Assembly (NCBI GenBank): GCA_003478355.1
Contig: QUFC01000002.1
Coordinates: forward strand, 1 to 64,000
Origin: Lachnospiraceae bacterium AM48-27BH
Lineage (GTDB): Bacteria > Bacillota > Clostridia > Lachnospirales > Lachnospiraceae
Direction: 5' to 3'
DNA: 64,000 nucleotides
In this document: positions 17,083 through 25,910 of the stretch, in pieces
Numbering within the stretch: position 1 is the stretch's first letter
Layout: each line of letters begins with the position of its first letter
Translations under genes and position numbers: made by a program
Notes under the pieces: generated by a model
What the model was told of the DNA's origin: nothing
What the model saw: only the letters and a program-made list of their open reading frames with translations
Database searches by the model: none

Positions 17083-17793
17083 ATGGGCATTTTAGACGGC
17101 ATAGTGGAATGGATCGCAGAACAGGTAATGGCCGGTCTTGATCTGGTGACCACATCGGTTTTGGGTGCGCTGGGCTGTGATATGGCTGTATTTCTGCGTT
17201 ATTTTCCCGCAGCAGAGACTATGTACTCTGTTTTCGTGGCTCTGGCAATCGGGATCATCCTGCTCAACTGGGTCTGGCAGTTATTCAAAAACTTCGGTCT
17301 TGGCGCAGGTGTGGAAGCAGAAGACCCGGTAAAGCTGAGTATCCGTTCCGTTATTTTTATCCTGCTGACGCTCTTTTCAGATGAGATCGTCAATATTGTT
17401 CTTACCATCGGCGGCACCCCCTACCACTGGATCATGGAGTCCGACCTTCCTGCATTAAGCTTTGCAGATTTCAATTCCGTGATGCTGGTCATCATCGGTG
17501 TGTGTGCCAATGGGGCTGTGGCGCTGATTACCTTGATTTTGGTTCTCATCCTGGCCTGGAACTACCTAAAACTTCTGTTCGAGGCAGCCGAACGGTATGT
17601 GCTGCTCGGTGTACTGGTCTACACGGCTCCTGTGGCTTTTTCTATGGGCGCCAGCCAGACCACAGCAAACATCTGGAAATCCTGGTGCCGGATGCTTGGC
17701 GGTCAAATTTTCCTATTGGTCATGAACGCCTGGTGCCTGCGCCTGTTCACAAGCATGGTGGGGTCCTTCCTTGCGAACCCGCTTTCGTTGTAA
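17083..17793 (+). CDS. VirB6/TrbL-like polytopic membrane protein
   Basis: 236 residues with six or so membrane helices (about 45-65, 85-105, 130-155, 160-180, 185-200, 205-225). Proteins of this size and topology, placed between the pilin and VirB4, form the inner-membrane channel of type IV secretion (VirB6/TrbL). A GGAGG ribosome site lies before the ATG. No catalytic motif is expected or seen. Confidence 0.65.
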   Translation: MGILDGIVEWIAEQVMAGLDLVTTSVLGALGCDMAVFLRYFPAAETMYSVFVALAIGIILLNWVWQLFKNFGLGAGVEAEDPVKLSIRSVIFILLTLFSDEIVNIVLTIGGTPYHWIMESDLPALSFADFNSVMLVIIGVCANGAVALITLILVLILAWNYLKLLFEAAERYVLLGVLVYTAPVAFSMGASQTTANIWKSWCRMLGGQIFLLVMNAWCLRLFTSMVGSFLANPLSL

Positions 17794-17806
17794 GGAGGTC
17801 TTATCC

Positions 17807-18802
17807 TTGAAGAAACTCAAAAAATTTTTGTTTGCGGCCTTTACAGTCGCAATTCTCTCCTGCCTGCTCTGCCAGCCGGCTTTTGCCGCTATCTCCGAAA
17901 GCGATGTGCAGGCTCAGGTAGACGCTGTGGGAAAAGAAGCCGTTTCCGGCAATGTGTTTATCTGGTTTCTCTGTGCTATCGGCTTTCTCAAAGTCGGCCA
18001 GAAAATCGATTCCTTCCTCTCCAGTCTTGGTGTCAATGTAGGACATACCGGCGGCAGCATGCTGGCTGAGGCTATGATTGCTGCCAGAGGCATCGGCGGC
18101 ATCAAGAACTTTTCCAGTCACCACTTTGGCGGCGGGAGAAACAGCAGTTCCACCAATGTCAACGCAAACGGTGGTAAAGGCAGCGGCGGCTTTGGGGCAG
18201 GGTTTGCCAGCGGCGGTCTTGCTGGAGTGGTGAGCCGAAAAGTCACAAACAGCGCCATCAAGACAGCCACCACAACTCCCGGCTCCAAGCCTTCTGGTCT
18301 TGGCAGTCTTTTAGGCGATGCTGCAGCCGGAGGGATCGGCGGCCATATGTACGCTTCTTCCGTCAGTAAGGGCGGCAATTTTGCCAACAATGTAATCGGC
18401 AGCGTAGCCACGGGTAGTATCAGCCAGATGGGTTCCATTTCCGGTGAAAAAGCCGCCGAAGCCCTGCACTCTTACATGGGATATGCGGCACTGGAATCCG
18501 GAGCTGAAAATGTTCCGACCTTCCAAAATGTCGAAATTGGCGGCGGCCGCATCACCGGCACAGAAGTGACTGCGGAACATCCCGAAGGCATCTCCTTTGG
18601 TATGTACCACGCAGACCAATATGTTGCCCCGGAAGGCCAGTACACCACCGTTCATGCCGTGGATGGCACAGCATGGTATAAGCAGTACGCTGTGGATGCT
18701 GTTGACAAATCGCCCTATATGGCTCCTGACGGTTCTATCGCCTTCAACGAATCCATTGTCAAAAAGCTGCCTCCAGCCCCGAGGAGAAAGGACAAGATAT
18801 AA
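17807..18802 (+). CDS. Exported Gly/Ser-rich conjugation protein
   Basis: 331 residues starting at TTG 17807 (GGAGG 8 nt upstream). A cleavable signal peptide ends near CQPAFA-A. A further hydrophobic stretch (about 50-65) is followed by a Gly/Ser/Asn-rich linker (about 105-170) and a C-terminal domain without known motifs. Such linkers resemble the C-terminal halves of TrbL-type proteins. Given its position between the VirB6-like and wall-hydrolase genes, it may be an accessory channel part. Function otherwise unknown. Confidence 0.6.
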   Translation: MKKLKKFLFAAFTVAILSCLLCQPAFAAISESDVQAQVDAVGKEAVSGNVFIWFLCAIGFLKVGQKIDSFLSSLGVNVGHTGGSMLAEAMIAARGIGGIKNFSSHHFGGGRNSSSTNVNANGGKGSGGFGAGFASGGLAGVVSRKVTNSAIKTATTTPGSKPSGLGSLLGDAAAGGIGGHMYASSVSKGGNFANNVIGSVATGSISQMGSISGEKAAEALHSYMGYAALESGAENVPTFQNVEIGGGRITGTEVTAEHPEGISFGMYHADQYVAPEGQYTTVHAVDGTAWYKQYAVDAVDKSPYMAPDGSIAFNESIVKKLPPAPRRKDKI

Positions 18803-20178
18803 ATGCCAGAAGATCAAAAAAGCAGTTTTTCCGAAGCTGTGGAGACCGGCGCCTCCGCAGCGCATACCATCCGCGGCGCAATCAAAACCGGAAAAGCTAT
18901 TTCCTCCGCTGCCAAAGGCGCTGCCGCAGGCGGTCCTTACGGTGCAGTTGCAGGCGCAGTGTGGGCAGGTCGGAAGCATATCGGAAAAATCATTGTGGCA
19001 GTCATTGCCCTGCTTATGCTGCCGGTATTATTTGTTCTCATGCTCCCCGGGCTTATTTTCGGCGGACTGACCAATGCTTTTTCGCCATCTGACCCCGAAA
19101 TTCCGATTTTGAATAGCGAAACAGCGATTATTGAGAACGCCAACGAGATCACCTTTACCCTCAACGGCATCTTGGGCGAGGCACTGGATGATGTACTTGC
19201 CCGGATCGAAGCTGACTTTGCGGCATCGGGAGCCGACCATATGGAGGTCAAAAATGCCTATTCCGGCGGTCCCATTTATAACGCCAACCTGTTTATCTCT
19301 CAGTATTGTGCGGCCAAAGACAAGGATTTTGAAAGCATTTCTCTGAATGACCTTGCCGCCACCCTGCGGGAAAACAAGCAGCATCTATATTCCTACACCA
19401 GCAAGCAAGAGATTCGTGAGAGCACCGTGACTGATCCGGAGACTGGGGAAGAAACAACGGTGTCCGAAACATGGATGGTCTATACTGTCCGTTACAACGG
19501 TGAGTCCTATTTTTCTGATGTTGTATTCCAGCTTACCGATGACCAAAAGGAGCTTGCATCTGATTACGCTTCCAACCTAAGCCTGTTCTTGGGCGATGGT
19601 CTGCTGCAAAATCTGGAAGCGTGGACCGGAAACAGCATCACCGCTCTGGGCGATGTTACTTTCACCGACGGGATCACACCTGTTGTTTACTACAATCAAC
19701 TGGATGAACGCTATGCCGGTAAAGCATATGGTACGGACAATATTGGCGGTTATGGCTGCGGCCCTACCGCTATGGCAATCGTGGTGTCCTCTCTGACGGA
19801 CGATATGGTTAACCCTGTGGAGATGGCCGAGTGGTCTTACAACAACGGCTACTGGTGTAAAAGCAGTGGTTCTTACCATGCGCTGATACCTGCCGCCGCT
19901 GGGGAATGGGGCTTCCGGTTTCCGGCTGTACCACTGCGGAACCACAGCGCATCACAGACGCACTGGCTAATGGTAAACTGGTAGTAGCAATCATGTCTGA
20001 AGGCCACTTTACCTCTTCCGGTCACTTCATTGTCCTGCGTGGCGTAAAAGACGGCAAGATCATGGTGGCTGACCCTGCCAGTTACACACGGAGCGAACAG
20101 CTCTGGGATCTGTCCATTATCTTAAATGAGGCCAGCCGGCGCGCTGGAGCTGGCGGTCCGTTCTGGATTATCGGCTGA
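18803..20178 (+). CDS. Membrane-anchored C39-type peptidase, conjugation wall hydrolase (frameshifted)
   Basis: An Ala/Gly-rich N-terminus and one membrane helix (about 55-80) precede an extracellular region and a papain-like C39 domain. The catalytic cysteine is in GGYGCGPTAMA in the first frame. The histidine (SSGHFIVLRGV) and aspartate (MVADPASY) lie in a second frame starting near 19906. Restoring one G in the GGGG run at 19908-19911 joins them into a protein of about 458 residues. In conjugation systems such enzymes open peptidoglycan for the channel (VirB1 role). Either a read error or a real inactivation. Confidence 0.78.
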
Positions 20179-20211
20179 TGTGCCCGCCCGGCTTCGGAAA
20201 CGAGGTTAATC

Positions 20212-23200
20212 ATGAATCATAAAATCGACCGAGATACCTACATAATACCACCGAATTTCATCGAGTCAGGCACCTTCTTCGGTGGTATGTTCAAAGCCCG
20301 CAATGTGATTGAAGCCGGCATCCTGGCATTTGCCATTGGTGTGCCGGTTTTTTCATTGCTCCCTCTTGGCCTGACTGCCCGTATCATCGCTTTGTGCCTG
20401 ACCGCACTGCCAGCAGCATTGGTGGCGCTTATCGGAGTTTCCGGTGAGAGCCTTTCCTCTTTTCTGCTGATTTTCATAAAGTACCTGCGAAATCGCCGCA
20501 TTGTAGGCGGTAACAGCGCAGAAGATGCGGTTCCTGCGGCAGAGCATGGCGGCAAGCATATCAAAAAGAAGGTACACAAGCCCGATAAGGCTCCCAGGCG
20601 GTCACGGCGCTCCGGCAGAGAGGATTTCCCAGCGGAGTTTGATGAAGTTCGTGGCTACGAGATCCGCCAAAAACTCCGTCCTGTGAAAAAGCAGAAGCCT
20701 GCCAAAGAGAAGAAAACCGCCAAGCAAAAAAAGAAGGTCTCCAAGGAGCGCAAAGTAAAACGCCCTATCCGCACTCAGGAGCCGAAGCCCGCCTGCCTTA
20801 ACCCGGTAGCAGATTATCTGCCGATTTCCAAAATTGAAAACGGCATCATCTACACGAAAGACCACCGCTATGTCAAGGTCGTCGAGGTAGTACCCATCAA
20901 TTTTATGCTGCGCAGCGCCCAGGAACAGCGGAACATCATCTATTCCTTTGTATCCTACTTGAAAATCAGCCCCATCAAGCTGCAAATCAAGGTACTGACA
21001 CGCCGGGCAGAGATCAACCGCCATCTGGATACCGTTCGGAAGGAGATGGAACAGGAGACCAATGAACAGTGTCTGCTCATGCAGGAAGACTACCTCCAGT
21101 TCGTTCAGCAGATCGGTTCCCGTGAGGCAATTACCCGACGTTTCTTCCTGATTTTTGAATATGAGCCGTGGAGCAACACCAAGCGCTCTGATGAAGAAGG
21201 CGAGGCAATCAATGCCCTGCAAAGTGCAGTCCATACTGCTACCAACTACCTCCGTCAGTGCGGTAACGAGGTCATCGTTCCGGAAAACTGGGATGAGTTT
21301 ACGGTAGATGTCCTCTATAACCTGCTCTGCAGAAATGAAAGTGCTGTAAAGCCGCTCTCCGTCCGGGCACAGGAGGTTGTGGCTGAGTACCTTGCCAAAG
21401 GGCGCGACAGTGAGATCGACCATATCCCTGCCACCGAATTCTGTGCGCCAAAAAGCATTGACTTCACGCATGGTCACCATATCTGCATTGACGGTCTGTA
21501 TTATGCTTATTTGCTGGTGCCCTCTGATGGCTACAAAACGCAGGTTCCAGCCGGCTGGCTCAGTCTTATCGTCAATGCCGGTGACGGGATCGATATGGAT
21601 ATGTTCCTCTCCCGTCAGCCCAAAGAAACCATCATCCAGAAAGTCGGACAGCAGCTGCGTATCAACCGTTCCAAAATCAAGGACGCCAGCGACACCAACA
21701 CCGACTTTGATGACATTGATGGCGCTATCCGAAGCGGGTACTTTCTCAAAGAGGGCCTTGCCAACAACGAGGACTTCTACTACTTGAATCTGCTGATTAC
21801 CATTACTGCCTCCAACGAGGAAGACTTGGAATGGAAGGTCAGCGAAATGAAGAAGCTCCTGCTCTCACAAGACATGAACGCCTGCACCTGCCATTTTCGG
21901 GAGGAACAGGCGTTTTTATCTGCCCTGCCATTGGTGGCAATGGAAAAGAAACTGTATGAGCGGGGTAAGCGCAACCTGCTGACAGGCGGTGCCGCAAGCT
22001 GTTATCCCTTTACATCCTATGAGATGTGTGATGATAACGGTATCCTGCTGGGTGTCAACAAGTACAACAGTTCCCTTATCATCGTGGACATCTTCAATTC
22101 TGCGGTCTATAAGAACGCCAATATGTCGATCCTTGGCACGAGCGGAGCCGGCAAAACCTTTACCATGCAGTTGATGGCGCTGCGAATGAGGCGGAAAAAT
22201 ATCCCCATTTTCATTGTTGCGCCCCTAAAAGGCCATGAATTCCATCGCGCCTGCTCCAATGTGGGCGGCTCCTTTATCCAGATTTCACCGGCCAGTCCCC
22301 ACTGCATCAATGTCATGGAGATTCGGCGGGTAGACCGCTCGGTGAATGAACTTCTGGACGGTCCAGGCATCCAGTTATCTGAACTTGCAGCAAAGATCCA
22401 GCAGCTCCACATATTTTTCAGTCTGCTGATCCCCGATATGTCTCACGAGGAACGACAGCTTTTGGACGAAGCCCTTGTTCGTACCTATAACACAAAAGGC
22501 ATCACTCATGATAACGCCTCTTTGGAAGACCCTGCACAGCCCGGCCAGTACCGTGAGATGCCGGTGCTTGGTGACCTGTACGAAATTTTGAAAACCTCCA
22601 AGGAAACGATGCGCATGGCCCACATCCTAAACCGTCTGGTAAACGGAAGCGCCAGCACCTTCAATAAGCAGACCAATGTTCGGCTCGACAACAAGTACAC
22701 TGTTTTGGATATTTCCTCCCTCACCGGAGACCTGCTCACCGTAGGTATGTTTGTGGCGCTGGACTTTGTTTGGGACAGAGCCAAAGCCGACCGTACAGAA
22801 GAAAAAGCCATCTTCATTGATGAGTGTTGGCAGCTTCTATCCGGTGCCGGTGCTGCTGGTGTAAGATTGGCCGGCGATTTTCTTTTGGAAATTGCCAAAA
22901 CCATACGCGGTTACGGCGGCGCCTCGATTTTTGCAAGCCAGGATCTTGCCGATTTCTTTGACCTTGACGGCGGCAGATTTGGTAAGGGCATCATCAACAA
23001 CTCCAAGACCAAGATTATTCTGAATCTGGAGGACGACGAAGCCCAGCGGGTACAGGAAGCCCTGCACCTGTCCGATGCTGAAACAATGGAGATCACTCAC
23101 TTTGAAAGAGGTCACGGTCTGATTTCTACCAATAACAACAATATTATGGTGGAGTTCAAAGCCAGCCCCCTGGAAAAGGATCTGATCACTACCGACCGCC

Positions 23201-23268
23201 GCGAGCTGCGTGAAATCGTAGAGCGAAAACGCCGTGAACAATCCACATCTGCCGAACAGCAGATATAA
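20212..23268 (+). CDS. VirB3-VirB4 fusion ATPase
   Basis: 1018 residues. The N-terminal 110 residues are a PrgI/VirB3-like domain with two membrane helices (start YIIPPNFIESGTFFGGMFK). A basic linker (about 120-195) leads to a VirB4 core with Walker A GTSGAGKT (about 640-647), Walker B KAIFIDECWQLLSG (about 865) and the following arginine/glutamine-rich motor region. VirB4 powers pilin extraction and substrate transfer in type IV secretion. It lies in the VirB operon, two genes upstream of which the pilin and VirB6-like genes are found. Confidence 0.93.
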   Translation: MNHKIDRDTYIIPPNFIESGTFFGGMFKARNVIEAGILAFAIGVPVFSLLPLGLTARIIALCLTALPAALVALIGVSGESLSSFLLIFIKYLRNRRIVGGNSAEDAVPAAEHGGKHIKKKVHKPDKAPRRSRRSGREDFPAEFDEVRGYEIRQKLRPVKKQKPAKEKKTAKQKKKVSKERKVKRPIRTQEPKPACLNPVADYLPISKIENGIIYTKDHRYVKVVEVVPINFMLRSAQEQRNIIYSFVSYLKISPIKLQIKVLTRRAEINRHLDTVRKEMEQETNEQCLLMQEDYLQFVQQIGSREAITRRFFLIFEYEPWSNTKRSDEEGEAINALQSAVHTATNYLRQCGNEVIVPENWDEFTVDVLYNLLCRNESAVKPLSVRAQEVVAEYLAKGRDSEIDHIPATEFCAPKSIDFTHGHHICIDGLYYAYLLVPSDGYKTQVPAGWLSLIVNAGDGIDMDMFLSRQPKETIIQKVGQQLRINRSKIKDASDTNTDFDDIDGAIRSGYFLKEGLANNEDFYYLNLLITITASNEEDLEWKVSEMKKLLLSQDMNACTCHFREEQAFLSALPLVAMEKKLYERGKRNLLTGGAASCYPFTSYEMCDDNGILLGVNKYNSSLIIVDIFNSAVYKNANMSILGTSGAGKTFTMQLMALRMRRKNIPIFIVAPLKGHEFHRACSNVGGSFIQISPASPHCINVMEIRRVDRSVNELLDGPGIQLSELAAKIQQLHIFFSLLIPDMSHEERQLLDEALVRTYNTKGITHDNASLEDPAQPGQYREMPVLGDLYEILKTSKETMRMAHILNRLVNGSASTFNKQTNVRLDNKYTVLDISSLTGDLLTVGMFVALDFVWDRAKADRTEEKAIFIDECWQLLSGAGAAGVRLAGDFLLEIAKTIRGYGGASIFASQDLADFFDLDGGRFGKGIINNSKTKIILNLEDDEAQRVQEALHLSDAETMEITHFERGHGLISTNNNNIMVEFKASPLEKDLITTDRRELREIVERKRREQSTSAEQQI

Positions 23269-23293
23269 CAATTTGAAAGGCGAGGTGATTCCC

Positions 23294-23353
23294 ATGTGCA
23301 ACTTTCCTGCCAGACGCCGCTATGCGTCTGCTTTGCGTCTGTATTACGCCTAA
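23294..23353 (+). CDS. Possible 19-residue ORF after virB4
   Basis: An ATG at 23294 preceded by GGCGAGGTGATTCCC opens a 19-codon frame rich in arginine and tyrosine. It is followed by a hairpin (AAGCCAGT/ACTGGCTT, about 23355-23404). It may be a leader peptide for the next gene or chance. Confidence 0.25.
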   Translation: MCNFPARRRYASALRLYYA

Positions 23354-23461
23354 AAGCCAGTTTTGCCAGCCAGATCATCCTTTGGGCTTACACTGACTGG
23401 CTTTCCTTCCTATTTAATGCGTCTTGAATACGCCTATATTACGCCATTGGAGGTGATACCC

Positions 23462-23989
23462 ATGAAGACCAGGGCTGAAATCTATGGAAATGAAGCTGCG
23501 GCTCTGCTGCGGATCGTCACGATGTATCCCGGTCTCAATATGCAGCAGCTTCTTTGCTTTCACCCTGGCAAAGAAGAAATCATCAAGACCCTGCTCTCCC
23601 ATCTGCAAAAGCAGGGCCGTATTTTTCAAACTGATACAGGCGGTTACTTTCCGTCTGGTTGGGCAGCAAAATCGGACAGCTCCCTGATACGGGCTGCCTG
23701 GGTACTCTTGGATTTTATCGGGCAGGTGGAATACCATGCTCCCGGTGATTTTCCGGTCAAGCTTATCTTCTTTGCAAACGGTGAACTATACGAAATCGTC
23801 TACGCAGCTTCCGGCCAGGAGGCCCTAATCAACCATGCGCTTCGGGATGACCGCAGCGGTGGACGCCGCATCATTTTGATCGATAATCCGGAAGACATTC
23901 GCCGCATTGACTGCCCTGGCATTTCCGGTTTCTGCACCGTGGATGCAGCGGGCCAGGTGCATTACTTTAAAAAAACAGGAGGAACTTGA
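23462..23989 (+). CDS. Conserved element protein, DUF5697-like
   Basis: 175 residues. The N-terminal third resembles a winged helix (LLRIVTMYPGLNMQQLLCF, then LLSHLQKQGRIF and a wing-like strand). The C-terminal part (about 90-165) has alternating beta strands and may be a nuclease-like or regulatory fold. Genes like this are common next to virB4/virD4 in gut Firmicutes elements; the family name is from memory. The ATG at 23462 has GGAGGTGAT upstream. Confidence 0.6.
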   Translation: MKTRAEIYGNEAAALLRIVTMYPGLNMQQLLCFHPGKEEIIKTLLSHLQKQGRIFQTDTGGYFPSGWAAKSDSSLIRAAWVLLDFIGQVEYHAPGDFPVKLIFFANGELYEIVYAASGQEALINHALRDDRSGGRRIILIDNPEDIRRIDCPGISGFCTVDAAGQVHYFKKTGGT

Positions 23990-24652
23990 TTGGAACGAAA
24001 AATCATCTCACACCGGATTGGAAGCATTCTTGATGATATATCCCGTTTGAGCAATGCTCTTTACGCGATGGATACCACGGATATTCAGCGCTATCCGGAC
24101 AACTATGAAGTCTTATCCACTGATGCCGCCCTGCGAGCAGAGAAAATTGCCTGCAGGCTGCGGCATTTGATATATTCCAGCACCACCATCCGCAAAGGCG
24201 ATTACCTGACATCCGCCGGTATTGTACACGGAATTGAGGTTGTCTATGAGGACGGTGTACTGGATGTCACCCTGCCTGGCCTGCTCCCAAAACGCAAGCA
24301 GAGGCAAAACACTGAGTTTCTGCTCGACCCGTTCTACTTCTCATTGGAGCAATACGCCAAAGAGCATCCCATGCCCCACTTCAGCGATTGTGTGGTGTGC
24401 TTTACGCAGGTTTATGACCAGTGCCTTCCCACCCGGCGTATCCGTGACTACGACAATCTGGAAGAAAAGCAGCTTCTGGATGTCCTCTCCACCTTCGTCA
24501 TGGCTGACGATACCGGCCTGCTCTGCGATGCCTACAACACCGCTGCGCTGGGCGAAAAGGACTGTACCAGAATCAGTGTCATGGAAAAAAAGCGGTTTCC
24601 CGCCTGGCTTGCTGAGCATGAAAACACCCTAAAATCCATCTCGGATTTTTGA
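23990..24652 (+). CDS. Conserved element protein of unknown function
   Basis: 220 residues from a TTG start directly after the previous stop, with AGGAGG upstream. Helical N-terminus (about 1-60), then a beta-rich middle (GIVHGIEVVYEDGVLDVTLPGLLP). No membrane segment and no catalytic motif seen. Cotranscribed with the DUF5697-like gene and ended by a terminator, so it may act with it. Confidence 0.6.
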   Translation: MERKIISHRIGSILDDISRLSNALYAMDTTDIQRYPDNYEVLSTDAALRAEKIACRLRHLIYSSTTIRKGDYLTSAGIVHGIEVVYEDGVLDVTLPGLLPKRKQRQNTEFLLDPFYFSLEQYAKEHPMPHFSDCVVCFTQVYDQCLPTRRIRDYDNLEEKQLLDVLSTFVMADDTGLLCDAYNTAALGEKDCTRISVMEKKRFPAWLAEHENTLKSISDF

Positions 24653-24698
24653 GCATTTTCAGCCATTGCTTGTCCGACCTGCCGCAACATCGTATTTC

Positions 24699-24723
24699 GC
24701 CCCGGATTTCGGGGCTTTTTTCT
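24699..24723 (+). terminator. Intrinsic terminator
   Basis: GCCCCG (24699-24704) pairs with CGGGGC (24710-24715) and is followed by six T. It lies between two genes read in the same direction. Confidence 0.85.
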
Positions 24724-24824
24724 GTCGTTACACCACGGATTTTTACCGAAGTTCCTTGCAGTCTCGGTAAAAGCCACACACCACAAGGAGGTGATCACTT
24801 GGGAAATTCCCACAGCCAGACACG

Positions 24825-25910
24825 ATGGCGTACAAGCTTCTCTCTCTGACTGCCATCTCCGGCGAGTTCCCCACAGACCAGCTTAACAGACTTCCCGGCA
24901 GTCCATATTATCTGGAGTCTGTTGTCACTGCACTGAAAAAAGACGGGCTGCTGCGTACCTATTACCGGGATAAACTGCGCGGCTACCGTCTGGGGCCGCG
25001 AGCCAAAGCCACTCTGCTGGAAAGCCGACCGGACAGGTTTGCCAGCTACCTGACGGGAGATACCGACACCAACCGTTTGAAATGCGAAATTGACCGAAGA
25101 CTCCGGCTACACCGCCTGGCAGAAACCTATGTGACCATGGATAATGCGGGTGTATGTGTGTATCGGGATGAAAAACCGGCAATTTTTGCGCCGGAGGGTT
25201 ACGCTGGCGGCAGGATTGTCTATCCTGCTTTTTTCAGTTCCAGAGAAGTGAAAGAAATGGGGATCGACACCACGAAGATCCGCAGTTCCCGCTCCACTGG
25301 AATACTCCTTGCGCCCTCCGGCATCTTCGTGACCTACAACAGCAGCAGCGCCCTGATGAAGTGGCGCTACAAATCGGAAATGCGGGTCAAGGCATTGATT
25401 TGGAGCGTAATCTGCCAACAGCGCCTGTCCCCACAGTTTCGCCATGAGGATGTTCATGGACTGATTCTGGGCAACAGCATGGATCTGGCTTACCAGATTT
25501 TGACCAGCACCGGAGGACGCAAACATGATTTCTTCATGCTGGATGGCAGCTATGAGCATTTTCTTTATCTTACCAACGACCATCAGGGGGAGGTGATACT
25601 TGCACTGTTGTGCGACCCTGGGAAAACTGCGGAGCTGGATCGCATTCTGCTCCAAGGTCTTACTGCGAGGCAGCCCGGACTGGCTATTGAGCATGACGGC
25701 ATTTCACCGGATGGCTCACCAGTCCTGTTTGGCTATTTCTGCGATCTGCCCCGTATCGCACGCTTTAACACCTCTCTCGAACTATCCGAGCGCCCGGGCA
25801 CACTGATCTGCTTTGACTTCCAGGCAGAGGTACTTCGCAGCTACTGTGGTTCCCAAGTGCGCTTCCAGACCATCGACTTCACAAAATTCGAGGGGAGGTT
25901 GTTCCCATAA
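24825..25910 (+). CDS. Conserved element protein with N-terminal winged helix
   Basis: 361 residues from ATG 24825. The first 60 residues resemble a winged helix (SGEFPTDQLNRLPGSPYYLE, ALKKDGLLRTYYRD). The remaining two thirds resemble plasmid replication-relaxation or mobilisation proteins only in size; I do not recognise the family. An excellent ribosome site (AAGGAGGTGATCAC) precedes a TTG at 24799 in a different frame; one extra base near 24822-24829 would join them, adding 9 residues. The gene immediately precedes virD4 and shares bases with its start. Confidence 0.65.
   Translation: MAYKLLSLTAISGEFPTDQLNRLPGSPYYLESVVTALKKDGLLRTYYRDKLRGYRLGPRAKATLLESRPDRFASYLTGDTDTNRLKCEIDRRLRLHRLAETYVTMDNAGVCVYRDEKPAIFAPEGYAGGRIVYPAFFSSREVKEMGIDTTKIRSSRSTGILLAPSGIFVTYNSSSALMKWRYKSEMRVKALIWSVICQQRLSPQFRHEDVHGLILGNSMDLAYQILTSTGGRKHDFFMLDGSYEHFLYLTNDHQGEVILALLCDPGKTAELDRILLQGLTARQPGLAIEHDGISPDGSPVLFGYFCDLPRIARFNTSLELSERPGTLICFDFQAEVLRSYCGSQVRFQTIDFTKFEGRLFP

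Noticed and set aside
20602..21480. A 292-codon minus-strand frame inside virB4
   Set aside because: It lies opposite well-conserved VirB4 sequence and has no protein-like motif.
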